A stretch of 64,000 bases of DNA from Bacteriovoracaceae bacterium UBA6200 (GCA_002422605.1 DISW01000008.1:42294-106293); one strand, 5' to 3'. Shown: positions 9,576 through 18,524, counted from the first letter of the stretch. The notes: a model not told the origin generated them from the letters alone. A program made the numbers and translations.

Positions 9576-10382
9576 ATGAAAAAACTTTCTTTAGCAATTA
9601 TTGCTGTCGCTATGGCCATGCCGGCCATTGCTCAAAATCAAGTAGTCGCAACAGTTAATGGTCAGTCCATTACTAAAAAACAGTTTGAAGAATATCATCT
9701 GCAAAATTTGAAATTTGTGGGTCAAAGAAAAATCACGAAAGAGACTTCTCTTCAGGATTTAATTAACCGTCAACTTGGTATTCAAAAAGCCAAGAAGACT
9801 GGTCTTAATAAAGATCCGGAAGTTATAGCAAAACAAGAAGACATTCTATTTCATGCTCAAATCTCAAAAGATTTAGAGAATGAGTTCAAAAAAATAAATG
9901 TCACAGACGAAGATGTGAAGAAGTATTACGATACAAATAAAGAGTATCGTACAGCTCACATCCTCTACCGTCTAAGAGCTGAACCGACTCCTGAAGAAGT
10001 AAAAGCGGCGCTGACTCAGAGTTCTGAAATTTATAATATTCTTCAGAAAGAACCAGATAGCTTTGCTAAATATGCCAACAAGTTTTCTCAAACTTCAACA
10101 GCACCAGTGGGCGGCGATCTAGGATTTCAACCTCCAACTCGTCTGGCACCTGAGTACTATGAAGCTATTAAAGGTCAAAAAGTTGGTTTTATCTCAAAAC
10201 CGGTCAGAACTCAGATGGGCTACCACATTATTAAAGTTGTAGGCGTTAAGTCATACGACCAGATTGACAAGAATCTCTATAAAAAGATCATTTACGACAA
10301 TAAAAGAGACGCAATGATCGAAAATTACTTCAAAAATCTCGCTAAGAATGCGGAAATCAAGACAAACCCAAATCTTTTGTAA
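9576..10382 (+). CDS. Exported parvulin-type peptidyl-prolyl isomerase
   Basis: A PpiC/parvulin-family foldase, probably periplasmic. The start at 9576 (268 residues) has AGGG six bases upstream; an ATG at 9570 lies within that ribosome site. Residues 1-20 form a signal peptide ending AIAQ. A helical chaperone-like region (about 25-120) precedes the parvulin domain (about 125-220), recognisable from TAHILYRLRAEPTPEE, SQTSTAPVGGDLGF and QMGYHIIKVVG. It sits 41 bp after mfd and just before a SurA-like gene, so the pair probably helps fold exported or outer-membrane proteins. No lipobox is seen, unlike PrsA lipoproteins. Confidence 0.88.
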   Translation: MKKLSLAIIAVAMAMPAIAQNQVVATVNGQSITKKQFEEYHLQNLKFVGQRKITKETSLQDLINRQLGIQKAKKTGLNKDPEVIAKQEDILFHAQISKDLENEFKKINVTDEDVKKYYDTNKEYRTAHILYRLRAEPTPEEVKAALTQSSEIYNILQKEPDSFAKYANKFSQTSTAPVGGDLGFQPPTRLAPEYYEAIKGQKVGFISKPVRTQMGYHIIKVVGVKSYDQIDKNLYKKIIYDNKRDAMIENYFKNLAKNAEIKTNPNLL

Positions 10383-10394
10383 TATCCTTGGTTA

Positions 10395-11321
10395 GTGAAA
10401 TTAATTCTATTGCTACTTCTGGGTATGAGCATTGCTCATGCCCAGGTTAAAAACCCAGCCCCCGTACTTCTCGATAAAATAGTCGCTGTTGTAAACACGC
10501 GAGTTATTTCCTTATCTGAAATACAACGTATTGAATCCACCCTTGAAGCTCGTAGAGAAGTGTCGCCGCTTATTTACAGTGAAAAGAAATATACTCAAAA
10601 AGAGTTGATCGATACTGTTATCCGCTCATTTATCATCCGCGATAAAATCAATGCTCAAGGGTATGTGATTAATGATGATGCAGTGGAATCAAGAATCAGA
10701 ATGACAGAAGAACGCATTGGCCTTCGCCGTGCCGACCTTTTGGAGTTTTTGAAAACGAAAGGGCTGACCTACGAAGAGTACTTTGAAGTTATTCGCGAAA
10801 CTATGGAATACAATATCTTCGCCCAGAGAATCATTGCTCCATTAATTTCCGTCACTGAACAAGAAATTAAAAATGAGTATTACCGAAGAAATAGCACCAA
10901 TAATGCGCTTTCTTTTAAATACAATCTCGTTGATTTTTACATATCAGAAGAAAAGTTAATTGATAAAAATGAAGACCGTTTCCTTGCTGTCTTAAAAGAC
11001 TATCAACTAACCGGGAAACTTCCTGAAGAATATAGAAGCCTTGAAACCAATCATCTTGAAAATCTAAACGAAGATGGTCTGGCGAAAGAACTCTCAAAAA
11101 TCTTAAAAGTTACTGCTGAAGGATCTTTTTCTAAATCGATCTCCCTTAATAAATATCTCCACGTCTTCTATGTTCAGAAGAAAGATTTAGTTGAGTCCCA
11201 GGAATTTTTAAAACATAAAGATCAAATCCAAAACGAGATCTTCATGTCTAAAGGCAAATCAGTTAGTGATAACTGGTTTGATCGTGAATACTCCAACTAC
11301 TATATAAAAACTTTGATTTAA
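10395..11321 (+). CDS. SurA-like periplasmic chaperone with a degenerate isomerase domain
   Basis: Starts with GTG at 10395 and encodes 308 residues with a signal peptide (MKLILLLLLGMSIAHAQ). Residues about 27-165 match the SurA N-terminal helical domain (LDKIVAVVNTRVISLSEI, YTQKELIDTVIRSFIIRDKI, GLTYEEYFEVIRETMEYNIF). The second half lies where SurA has parvulin domains but lacks recognisable GGDLG and GYHII motifs; only a loose echo remains near LHVFYVQKKD. I infer a chaperone role for outer-membrane proteins without isomerase activity. It is 12 bp after the parvulin gene and directly precedes the pdxA-like gene. Confidence 0.75.
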   Translation: MKLILLLLLGMSIAHAQVKNPAPVLLDKIVAVVNTRVISLSEIQRIESTLEARREVSPLIYSEKKYTQKELIDTVIRSFIIRDKINAQGYVINDDAVESRIRMTEERIGLRRADLLEFLKTKGLTYEEYFEVIRETMEYNIFAQRIIAPLISVTEQEIKNEYYRRNSTNNALSFKYNLVDFYISEEKLIDKNEDRFLAVLKDYQLTGKLPEEYRSLETNHLENLNEDGLAKELSKILKVTAEGSFSKSISLNKYLHVFYVQKKDLVESQEFLKHKDQIQNEIFMSKGKSVSDNWFDREYSNYYIKTLI

Positions 11322-11322
11322 T

Positions 11323-12258
11323 ATGAAAGTTTACATCACCCAGGGCCATGAACAAGGTATTGGGCTAGAAGTTTTTTTCAAAGCTTGTCTATTGATGAGT
11401 GAGGATGACTTATCGTATTTTAAGCTGCTGGCATTTAAAACGGCAGTTTCTCAGACAATCAAAACCTTAAGAATCCCCTATAAACTAGAAGAGGACCGCA
11501 TTGTTCTAGCGGGTAGAGAGATTCAGGTTTCATGGCTAGAAGACATTAATCATTCTCAAAGTTTTACGGCGATAGAACTCGGCATGAAACTATGTGAGAG
11601 TGGTGGAGTTCTTTTCACATTACCCACCTCCAAAGACCAGTTTCCAGGCTTTCCTGGGCATACAGAGTATTTCCGCACCTTCTACAAGCGGCCCGAGCTC
11701 GGAATGTTTTTTTCTTCTCCCAAACTTAAAGTGCTGCTTCTCTCAGATCACGTTCCCATAAACAAGTTATCTCAGCTCATGACGGAAGAAATAATCTACT
11801 CAAGATTAGTTGCAGCAATCGCGACACTTCAAAAGTGGAGTTGGCCGGTTAGGCGCATCCTAGTATCCGGCCTTAATCCTCATGCAGGCGAGCAAGGTCT
11901 TATCGGACATGAAGACCCACGAATTGCGGCGGCCATTTCACGAGTTCGTTCCAAATTTAAATTAGATGTCATGGGACCAATACCTGGTGATACAATGCTC
12001 TTGGAGAAAAAATCTCCGGAAGATATTCTGGTCTATTTATTTCATGACCAGGGTTTAGGAGTGTTTAAGGGACTTCAGGGTTTCATAGGTTCAAATATAA
12101 CTTTGGGATTACCTTATCCACGTTTTAGTCCAGATCACGGTACTTCTTTTTCTTTGTTTGGAAAAAACCAAGCTGATTATCGTGGCTGCGCCTATGCACT
12201 AAAAGAAGCAGTGTCATTGTTTAAAAAGGTCTCATATGGAAAAGATTCAAGTAATTAA
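11323..12258 (+). CDS. PdxA-like 4-phosphohydroxythreonine dehydrogenase family protein
   Basis: PdxA oxidises 4-phosphohydroxy-L-threonine in vitamin B6 synthesis. The 311-residue product keeps the family's metal-binding histidine contexts (SDHVPINKL, GLNPHAGEQG, FHDQGLGVFKG) and PGHTEYF and FSPDHGTSFSLFGK. The N-terminal signature, normally GDPAGIGPE, reads GHEQGIGLEV, so the family is right but the protein is divergent; activity on the B6 precursor is likely, not proven. It starts 1 bp after the SurA-like stop and overlaps uvrA by 23 bp, implying translational coupling. Confidence 0.82.
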   Translation: MKVYITQGHEQGIGLEVFFKACLLMSEDDLSYFKLLAFKTAVSQTIKTLRIPYKLEEDRIVLAGREIQVSWLEDINHSQSFTAIELGMKLCESGGVLFTLPTSKDQFPGFPGHTEYFRTFYKRPELGMFFSSPKLKVLLLSDHVPINKLSQLMTEEIIYSRLVAAIATLQKWSWPVRRILVSGLNPHAGEQGLIGHEDPRIAAAISRVRSKFKLDVMGPIPGDTMLLEKKSPEDILVYLFHDQGLGVFKGLQGFIGSNITLGLPYPRFSPDHGTSFSLFGKNQADYRGCAYALKEAVSLFKKVSYGKDSSN

Positions 12259-15031
12259 GGCCAAAGTCCATAATTTAAAAAACATTGATGTTTCTCTGCC
12301 TCGTCATTCATTAACCGTTATAACTGGACCCTCCGGTTCCGGAAAATCTTCACTGGCCTTCGATACAATTTATGCTGAAGGACAACGTAGATATATTGAA
12401 TCACTCTCTAGTTATGCTCGCCAATTTATAGGGCAAGTAGAAGCACCTGAAGTAGAAAGTATAACTGGTCTTTCTCCGGCCATTGCCATTGACCAGAAAT
12501 CAACCAATAAGAATCCTCGTTCCACAGTCGGAACCATCACCGAAGTTTATGATTATTTGAGGCTTCTTTATGCCCGTTTGGGTGATGCCCATTGCCCTGA
12601 GACAGGGGAGAAGGTTGCCAAACAATCTCCTCAACAAATTGTTGAATCCATTCGCAAATTCAAAACCGGGACAAAACTTCAAATTCTCTCACCTGTTATA
12701 AGATCCAAGAAAGGGGAGCATAAAGAAGAGTTGGCGAAATTTGCCAGTATGGGATTTTCCCGCATAAGACTAAATGGCGAGATTCTAAACCTTGAAGATA
12801 ATTTAAGTATTAACAAGGCCCGATTAAATAATATTGATATCGTGATTGATCGCCTGGTTATGAAAGAGGGTATAGAATCCCGTTTAACTGAATCTGTTGA
12901 GCAGGCCTTGAAATTATCTGACGGCTATTTAATCCTTCTGGCCAACGATGAAGAACATTTTTATTCGGAAAACAATTATTCTTTTAAATCCGGCAAAAGT
13001 TATCCGGATCTCGAACCCAGATTATTCTCATTCAATTCTCCACTAGGGGCTTGTCCCATCTGTAATGGCCTTGGAATTTCTAAACGCTTTGATGTGGATA
13101 GTTTACTGGTAGATGAGAATCTTTCTTTAGAAGAAAGCGCCATGCCGATTGTTAAGAAGAATTCGTTTTTATGGCAGATGGTCCGCTCAGTTGCAGCAGC
13201 TGAGAAAGCAAATCTTGAAAAACCCTATAAAAAGCTTTCGGATAAATTCAAACAAGTCCTCTATTACGGTGGAGACAAAGTTTATACCTATAAATTTGAG
13301 TCAGAAAACTCCTCATGGAATTTTAAAAAAGAATTTCCCGGAATCGTCAGTTGGCTGGAAAAAAAGTATAACGAGTCGGAGTCAGAAAAAACACGCTCAG
13401 ATTTAGAAGAATACATGATCATCAAGAAGTGTTCTGGTTGCAAAGGACAGAAATTAAATCCTTTTGCCCTCGCCGCTACAATTGATGGCCAATCCATCAT
13501 GGACGTCTGCGATTTATCTATTCAAGACGCTTCTGACTTTTTTGATAAACTCAAATTCACAGGCAATCGAGCTATCATTGCTGATAAAGTATTAAAAGAA
13601 GTGCGCGATCGTTTAAAATTTCTTCTAAACGTCGGACTCAATTATCTCACTCTTAACCGGGATGCAGTTACTCTCTCCGGTGGTGAATCCCAAAGGATTC
13701 GACTGGCCACACAGATTGGTTCAGCTCTCTCAGGTGTTCTATATGTCCTTGATGAACCTAGCATTGGTCTCCATCAACGTGATAATGAAAAACTCATTCA
13801 AACTCTTATTAATTTAAGAAATTTAGGAAATACCGTTTTAGTTGTTGAGCACGATGAAGACACGATGAATGCCAGTGATTATCTCATTGATATGGGTCCA
13901 GGAGCTGGCCTCCATGGTGGTACCGTCGTGGCTGCCGGAACACCAGAGGAAGTTAAAAAGAATAAGAATAGTATTACTGGTAGATATCTTGCTGGGGCCA
14001 GATCAATTGAAGTTCCCAAAAAACGCCGAAGTTTTGAAAATTATATCGTTCTTAATAAGGCGCGAGAGCATAACTTAAAAGATGTAACTCTTAAACTACC
14101 TCTGGGCGGCATGACCTGTATAACGGGTGTTTCCGGTTCAGGTAAATCAACTTTGGTTCATAAGATTTTGGTTCCTGCGATAAAGAATCATCTTTCAAGA
14201 GGAAGACGAGGAAGCACACAAAGCTACCAGTCCATCACTGGGGTTAATCATATTCAAAGTCTCATTGAACTCGACCAATCTCCTATTGGAAGAACTCCTC
14301 ATTCCAATCCAGCCACTTACACGGGCTTATTCGATAACATCAGAAATATCTTTTCCATGACGACGGAATCAAAAGTCAGGGGATATAAGCCTGGTCGATT
14401 TTCCTTTAATGTTAAAGGTGGCCGCTGTGAAACTTGCGAAGGTAACGGTGTGTTAAAAATCGAAATGCATTTCCTTCCAGATGTATTTGTAACTTGTTCT
14501 GAGTGCAGGGGCTCCCGCTATAATAATGAAACTCTGTCCATTTTATATCGAGGAAAGAACATCGCAGATGTTCTCAATATGAGTATTGAGGAAGCAGAAC
14601 CTTTTTTTGAAAATCATCCAAAGATTAACCGCGCCCTCAAGGTGCTTAATTCTGTTGGACTTGGTTACATTAAACTAGGTCAGCCTGCTACAACTCTTTC
14701 TGGAGGAGAAGCCCAGCGTTTAAAACTTTCTCGTGAACTTTCCAAAGCGGTTAAGGGTTCAACTCTTTATGTTCTGGATGAGCCAACCACCGGACTACAT
14801 TTTGAAGATATTAAGATTCTGCTTAAGGCCCTTAACCAATTAGTTGAACAGGGTCATTCGCTATTAATCATTGAGCATAATTTAGATGTGATAAAAACTG
14901 CTGACTGGGTAATTGATTTAGGGCCCGAAGGCGGTAAAGGTGGAGGTGAGATCGTTGCCGAAGGAACCCCTGAGATAGTGGCCAAAGTTAAGACATCTCA
15001 CACCGGTCGTTATCTGCGTAAGATGTTGTAA
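12236..15031 (+). CDS. uvrA: Excinuclease ABC subunit A
   Basis: Damage-recognition ATPase of nucleotide excision repair; it loads UvrB and is recruited by Mfd. The 931-residue protein has two ABC ATPase modules: Walker A GPSGSGKSSLAFD (about 32-44) and GVSGSGKSTLVHK (about 631-643), with LSGGESQRIRLA and LSGGEAQRLKLS signatures and two DEP Walker B motifs. The C-terminal zinc module is intact (CETCEGNG ... CSECRGSR). The N-terminal zinc module is not: the second pair (CPICNGLG, about 272-279) is present, but the first CxxC is replaced by serine/lysine residues in SFKSGKSYPD (about 248-257). Otherwise a normal, complete UvrA. Confidence 0.98.
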   Translation: MEKIQVIKAKVHNLKNIDVSLPRHSLTVITGPSGSGKSSLAFDTIYAEGQRRYIESLSSYARQFIGQVEAPEVESITGLSPAIAIDQKSTNKNPRSTVGTITEVYDYLRLLYARLGDAHCPETGEKVAKQSPQQIVESIRKFKTGTKLQILSPVIRSKKGEHKEELAKFASMGFSRIRLNGEILNLEDNLSINKARLNNIDIVIDRLVMKEGIESRLTESVEQALKLSDGYLILLANDEEHFYSENNYSFKSGKSYPDLEPRLFSFNSPLGACPICNGLGISKRFDVDSLLVDENLSLEESAMPIVKKNSFLWQMVRSVAAAEKANLEKPYKKLSDKFKQVLYYGGDKVYTYKFESENSSWNFKKEFPGIVSWLEKKYNESESEKTRSDLEEYMIIKKCSGCKGQKLNPFALAATIDGQSIMDVCDLSIQDASDFFDKLKFTGNRAIIADKVLKEVRDRLKFLLNVGLNYLTLNRDAVTLSGGESQRIRLATQIGSALSGVLYVLDEPSIGLHQRDNEKLIQTLINLRNLGNTVLVVEHDEDTMNASDYLIDMGPGAGLHGGTVVAAGTPEEVKKNKNSITGRYLAGARSIEVPKKRRSFENYIVLNKAREHNLKDVTLKLPLGGMTCITGVSGSGKSTLVHKILVPAIKNHLSRGRRGSTQSYQSITGVNHIQSLIELDQSPIGRTPHSNPATYTGLFDNIRNIFSMTTESKVRGYKPGRFSFNVKGGRCETCEGNGVLKIEMHFLPDVFVTCSECRGSRYNNETLSILYRGKNIADVLNMSIEEAEPFFENHPKINRALKVLNSVGLGYIKLGQPATTLSGGEAQRLKLSRELSKAVKGSTLYVLDEPTTGLHFEDIKILLKALNQLVEQGHSLLIIEHNLDVIKTADWVIDLGPEGGKGGGEIVAEGTPEIVAKVKTSHTGRYLRKML

Positions 15032-15090
15032 AGACTTCTTAGTGGCATCTTATACTCAAGTAATCAGCGAAATTTCTCGATAAGCAACGA

Positions 15091-17046
15091 ATGGGTCAAT
15101 GGACTTTCATTCTTCTCATTTTTCTCGGAGTTTTTACCACTCCAGTTCAGGCATCTAAGGATTGTCTTCAAGGGGAATGCGTTCCCACACTGCTTACTAG
15201 ATTAGAAAATCTATCTCAGCTTTATCAAAAAGACTGTTTCCCCAAAGGTGTCGCCCCTTCTAAAGTCGAAGCTCATTATGAAACTCACGGCCTTTCAGAA
15301 AAATGTTGGAAATACATTACTGAAATAAATCATTTAGATACCGAACTTTTAAAACACCAATCTCAACTCGAGGGTAGGTTAGATTGTTCTCAAGGCCAAT
15401 GCCAAACCCTTGCTAATAACACTCCCGGGCTTAATAATCTTCAAGATATTAATCAGGAACTAAGTTGTACTCCGGCCAAAAAAAAACAAGTTGAAGATGC
15501 ATGCACCGGTGATCTTTCCTGTGTCTTTGCCACATCTGCTTTAAGTCTCTCCACCCTGGGAGTAGGTGGTCTGGTCGCAGAGAACCTTCTCCCAAAAAAC
15601 TATAAGCCCAAAAACTGCAATCTTTCTAATGACAGTTGTGTAACCCAACTTGCGACTTCTTTTCTAAAAGCCGCGACAACTTACTTCACTGCTGTATGGG
15701 ACATCCTAAAATTGGCAGGAAATGCTGCTGGAAAAAAGATGACGGAATTTTGGAACTGGGTTTCAGGCGCTGAAAATCATTCCTCAACTTCTCAACTTGC
15801 TTTGGCCAAGGCTTCTGAAGATCCAGGCGTATTTCAGGCCTTATTAGATGACTTCCCCGGCACCATGGGGAAGATTTGGCAGACTTTTGTGGCCTCGTTA
15901 AAAGAGTGGCTTAAAAGTAGCATCTTCTGTCAGAAGTGGGAGGGTACTCCTCATTTTGGTAAATGCCTGCAGCCCACCAATAGTTACGACTGTCTTCCTT
16001 GTAAAACATTATTAACCGGTCTCTGTGGAATATCAGGCACACTTGTTGCCGAGGTTGTACCGGCCTTCCTTACCGGAGGATTGATTACTGCGGTAAAACA
16101 AGGTGTGAGTGGAGCGGCTAAAATTTCCAGACTCTTTAAGGTTTCCGCCAAAGGTATGATGGCGGTTAAGAAGACAAGTCTTGCACCCAGAGCTGCCTTA
16201 TTAACAAAGAGTCTTGCTCTGGCCAAAACGGCAATCAGTACATCACTTAAGGCCATTCGCACCTATACTTTGTCGCCCATGAGAGCGGCCATGAAAAATT
16301 CTTATCAGGCCATTTCTATGCTGGCGAAAAAGGGAACCGTCTACGTGGCGCAATCCTCTACCGGAAAAACTATCTTCTTTTCAGGTAGAGTTTTGAAAAC
16401 ATCTTTAAAAGTCGTTTTACTTCCGGTTGATAACCCTTTGGTTACGATGTCATACAAAGCCGGAATGAGAACGGTAGAAAAAGCATTCAAATTTGGAGCC
16501 CCTAAATTAGGAGTAAAAACTGCTGCGACCTCTGCCATTATTGAATCGAATGCGAAACTAGAACCATTGCTGGCCAAAATACAATTGACGAAAATGCCGG
16601 CCAAAGTAAATGGTAAAAAACTTCTTTCGCTGGAACAAGAATTATTAACCGCCGTTACCCCAAAACGTCAGGCGCTTATTCGCTCAGCATTTAGTAAAGA
16701 TAAGGCCAAACTCAGTGATATCATCAGTAATATTTATCCGGAGCTTCAATATGGTTCTCTGGCCAGGACGGTACCAAAAAGCAAACTTATTCAGGCCGAA
16801 AAAGAGCTATTGAAAGAGATCAATCGACTTCCAAGCGGAGGAGTGAAGCAGAGTCTGTTAAAAGATTATAAAACCCTGGTTGCGACCGGTACTAAACGTG
16901 AAGCAGTACTTACTGCTTCTCAATTGAAACCTAAAAAACCGTTGGATATTCCGAATGTTCCTGCTGGAGCCGTAAAAGTTGTCTCACCAACTCTCAGGGG
17001 AACGCAGATTAACAAAGACAAAGACAAAGACAAAGAGAAGAAATAA
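15091..17046 (+). CDS. Exported cysteine-rich protein of unknown function
   Basis: I do not recognise a family. The 651-residue product begins with a signal peptide (residues 1-21, ending PVQA). The region to about residue 312 contains 16 cysteines, several in CxxxxC or CxxC-like pairs (DCLQGEC, DCSQGQC, DCLPC), which suggests disulfide bonds outside the cytoplasm. After residue 312 there are none, and the protein becomes alanine/lysine-rich, basic and largely helical, ending in a KDKDKDKEKK tail made by a short GACAAA-type repeat. It follows uvrA by 59 bp and is closed by a hairpin terminator. A large secreted or periplasmic protein is the most that can be said. Confidence 0.8.
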   Translation: MGQWTFILLIFLGVFTTPVQASKDCLQGECVPTLLTRLENLSQLYQKDCFPKGVAPSKVEAHYETHGLSEKCWKYITEINHLDTELLKHQSQLEGRLDCSQGQCQTLANNTPGLNNLQDINQELSCTPAKKKQVEDACTGDLSCVFATSALSLSTLGVGGLVAENLLPKNYKPKNCNLSNDSCVTQLATSFLKAATTYFTAVWDILKLAGNAAGKKMTEFWNWVSGAENHSSTSQLALAKASEDPGVFQALLDDFPGTMGKIWQTFVASLKEWLKSSIFCQKWEGTPHFGKCLQPTNSYDCLPCKTLLTGLCGISGTLVAEVVPAFLTGGLITAVKQGVSGAAKISRLFKVSAKGMMAVKKTSLAPRAALLTKSLALAKTAISTSLKAIRTYTLSPMRAAMKNSYQAISMLAKKGTVYVAQSSTGKTIFFSGRVLKTSLKVVLLPVDNPLVTMSYKAGMRTVEKAFKFGAPKLGVKTAATSAIIESNAKLEPLLAKIQLTKMPAKVNGKKLLSLEQELLTAVTPKRQALIRSAFSKDKAKLSDIISNIYPELQYGSLARTVPKSKLIQAEKELLKEINRLPSGGVKQSLLKDYKTLVATGTKREAVLTASQLKPKKPLDIPNVPAGAVKVVSPTLRGTQINKDKDKDKEKK

Positions 17047-17077
17047 AAAAGGCCCTCTTGCGAGGGCCCTCTTTTTT
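17045..17077. terminator. Two-way intrinsic terminator
   Basis: Stem GGCCCTC (17051-17057), loop TTGC, stem GAGGGCC (17062-17068), followed by a T run on the plus strand and preceded by an A run. It can therefore stop both the plus-strand uvrA/exported-protein transcript and the minus-strand atp transcript. Confidence 0.9.
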
Positions 17078-17095
17078 CAGAATTTAATTATAAAA

Positions 17096-17350
17096 TTAAA
17101 CAGCTTTCTGAAGGATAAGGAACGCGATACCGAAACCGAAAAGAACTAGAGACTCGATAAGTGCAAGAGCAAGAATCATTGGAGTCTGAAGTTTTTCAGC
17201 AGCAGCTGGGTTACGAGCGATACCTTCAAGAGCTACAGAAGCAGCTTTACCTTGAGAAAGAGTTCCACCGATAACAGCAGAAGCGAAAGCAAGAGCAGCA
17301 GAAAGAACTACCCATGAGTTTGTAGACATAGCAGTTTGAACAGTTTCCAT
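17096..17350 (-). CDS. atpE: ATP synthase F0 subunit c
   Basis: Proteolipid that forms the rotor ring of ATP synthase. It is an 84-residue hairpin of two membrane helices joined by the polar loop EGIARNPAAAEKL, with the ion-binding glutamate in helix 2 (ALALIESLVLFGF). AAGGGA lies just upstream of the ATG. A glutamine in helix 1 and serine after the glutamate are also found in many proton-type rings, so they do not prove sodium use. It ends the minus-strand atpZ-I-B-E run. The stator and F1 genes lie on the other side of the origin. Confidence 0.96.
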   Translation of the reverse strand: METVQTAMSTNSWVVLSAALAFASAVIGGTLSQGKAASVALEGIARNPAAAEKLQTPMILALALIESLVLFGFGIAFLILQKAV

Positions 17351-17380
17351 TTGAAATCCCTTTGTTAAAAAATAATGATT

Positions 17381-18151
17381 CTAGTGACTATGTTCATGCT
17401 CACCATGATCGTGATGAGCAGTGGCCATACCAATATAAATCATTGTTAAAAGTGTAAATACGAACGCTTGTAGAAAGCTTACGAAAATTCCCATTGCAAA
17501 GAACGGAATTGGTACTAAGTACGGAACGAGTTCCGAAAAGATTCCTAAGATCAAATGGTCACCATCCATGTTTCCACGAAGACGAAGAGCAAGTGATAAA
17601 GGTCTTACTGATACTGAGATTAATTCGATTGGGAAAATCAAGATAGCTAATGCAGGCATTGGACCAGCAAAGTGCTTCATGTAATTAACGAAACCAACAG
17701 CACGGATACCTTGGAAGTTGAAATAGATGAATGTGAAAATACCAAGAGCTAGTGTTGTATTTAAATTTTGGTTCGGAGTAATAGAACCAGGAATAACACC
17801 TAGAAGGTTATTAATAAGAATGAAAAGGAAGCAGAAGATAATATAAGAAAAATATTTCTTAGCACTCTCTTCACCCATAACAGTCTTAGAAGTATTGTAC
17901 ATTGCCTGGCCAAGAGCTTCTAAAATGTTACGAGTAGTAACGCCCTTATCAGGAATCACGTAATTTTTTACGCTAGAAATTTGTGCACGGTAAACTAAAC
18001 CTGCCACTACCATTACGATAGTACCAAAAATCAGGGCCAAAGTATGGGCCGGAAGATTAGTTGCATGAGCCGCTTCATAGAAAAAGTTGAAGCCACCTGC
18101 TGCAAATGCAGATTGAGAAAGCAATAAGCCAATAAAACCAAGAAGTTTCAT
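17381..18151 (-). CDS. atpB: ATP synthase F0 subunit a
   Basis: Membrane stator subunit providing the proton half-channels. The start is set at 18151 (256 residues) because AGGA lies five bases upstream; the ATG at 18157 abuts that ribosome site. The N-terminus (MKLLGFIGLLLSQSAFA then AGG) looks like a cleavable signal peptide. The helix with the essential arginine reads SLALRLRGNMDGDHLILG (about residues 184-201); most families have LRLFGN, so a second arginine replaces the phenylalanine. The C-terminus is histidine-rich (HHDHGEHEHSH). Adjacent to atpE and an atpI-like gene. Confidence 0.95.
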   Translation of the reverse strand: MKLLGFIGLLLSQSAFAAGGFNFFYEAAHATNLPAHTLALIFGTIVMVVAGLVYRAQISSVKNYVIPDKGVTTRNILEALGQAMYNTSKTVMGEESAKKYFSYIIFCFLFILINNLLGVIPGSITPNQNLNTTLALGIFTFIYFNFQGIRAVGFVNYMKHFAGPMPALAILIFPIELISVSVRPLSLALRLRGNMDGDHLILGIFSELVPYLVPIPFFAMGIFVSFLQAFVFTLLTMIYIGMATAHHDHGEHEHSH

Positions 18152-18158
18152 ATACATC

Positions 18159-18524
18159 CTAACTATTTTGATAGTTGTTTTTAATACTTAAGACCTGAAT
18201 TATCAATTGGAAAAAGATGATCAGGAAGAGTTTTATAACTAGATCTTTATTGTAGAAGTAAATCAGGGCCACAATTGAAAATAACATCAGGAACTTAAGG
18301 GCCATAAGGCCTAAAACCTTCCCAACGCCCTGCTCCGCACCACCGCTAGCAGCAGTTGTCATTGATTGAACAATTTTAACCAGAAGAGTGTGGTTTAAAA
18401 CTAAAACAACCAGGGCCCCAAAAAGTGCCAGACTGTCTAAAGTCAGCCCCTTACCCAAAATGAGCACAGGAATAAGATTGAGTGATGAAAGGAGATAGAA
18501 TTTTTTATTTATTTTTTTTTCCAT
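18159..18524 (-). CDS. atpI: AtpI-like ATP synthase accessory protein
   Basis: Four predicted membrane helices in 121 residues, directly upstream of atpB: the size, topology and place of AtpI, the assembly factor that helps build the c-ring or supplies Mg2+ to the synthase. Sequence conservation in this family is weak, so position carries much of the call. Its start codon lies inside the 3' end of the preceding gene (16-bp overlap), with a run of nine A residues shared by both reading frames, so expression of the two is coupled. Confidence 0.75.
   Translation of the reverse strand: MEKKINKKFYLLSSLNLIPVLILGKGLTLDSLALFGALVVLVLNHTLLVKIVQSMTTAASGGAEQGVGKVLGLMALKFLMLFSIVALIYFYNKDLVIKLFLIIFFQLIIQVLSIKNNYQNS

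Noticed and set aside
17096..17350. Possible sodium-type c-ring (glutamine in helix 1, Glu-Ser in helix 2)
   Set aside because: The same residues occur in many proton-type rings, and the threonine and tyrosine positions of the known sodium site are leucine and phenylalanine here.
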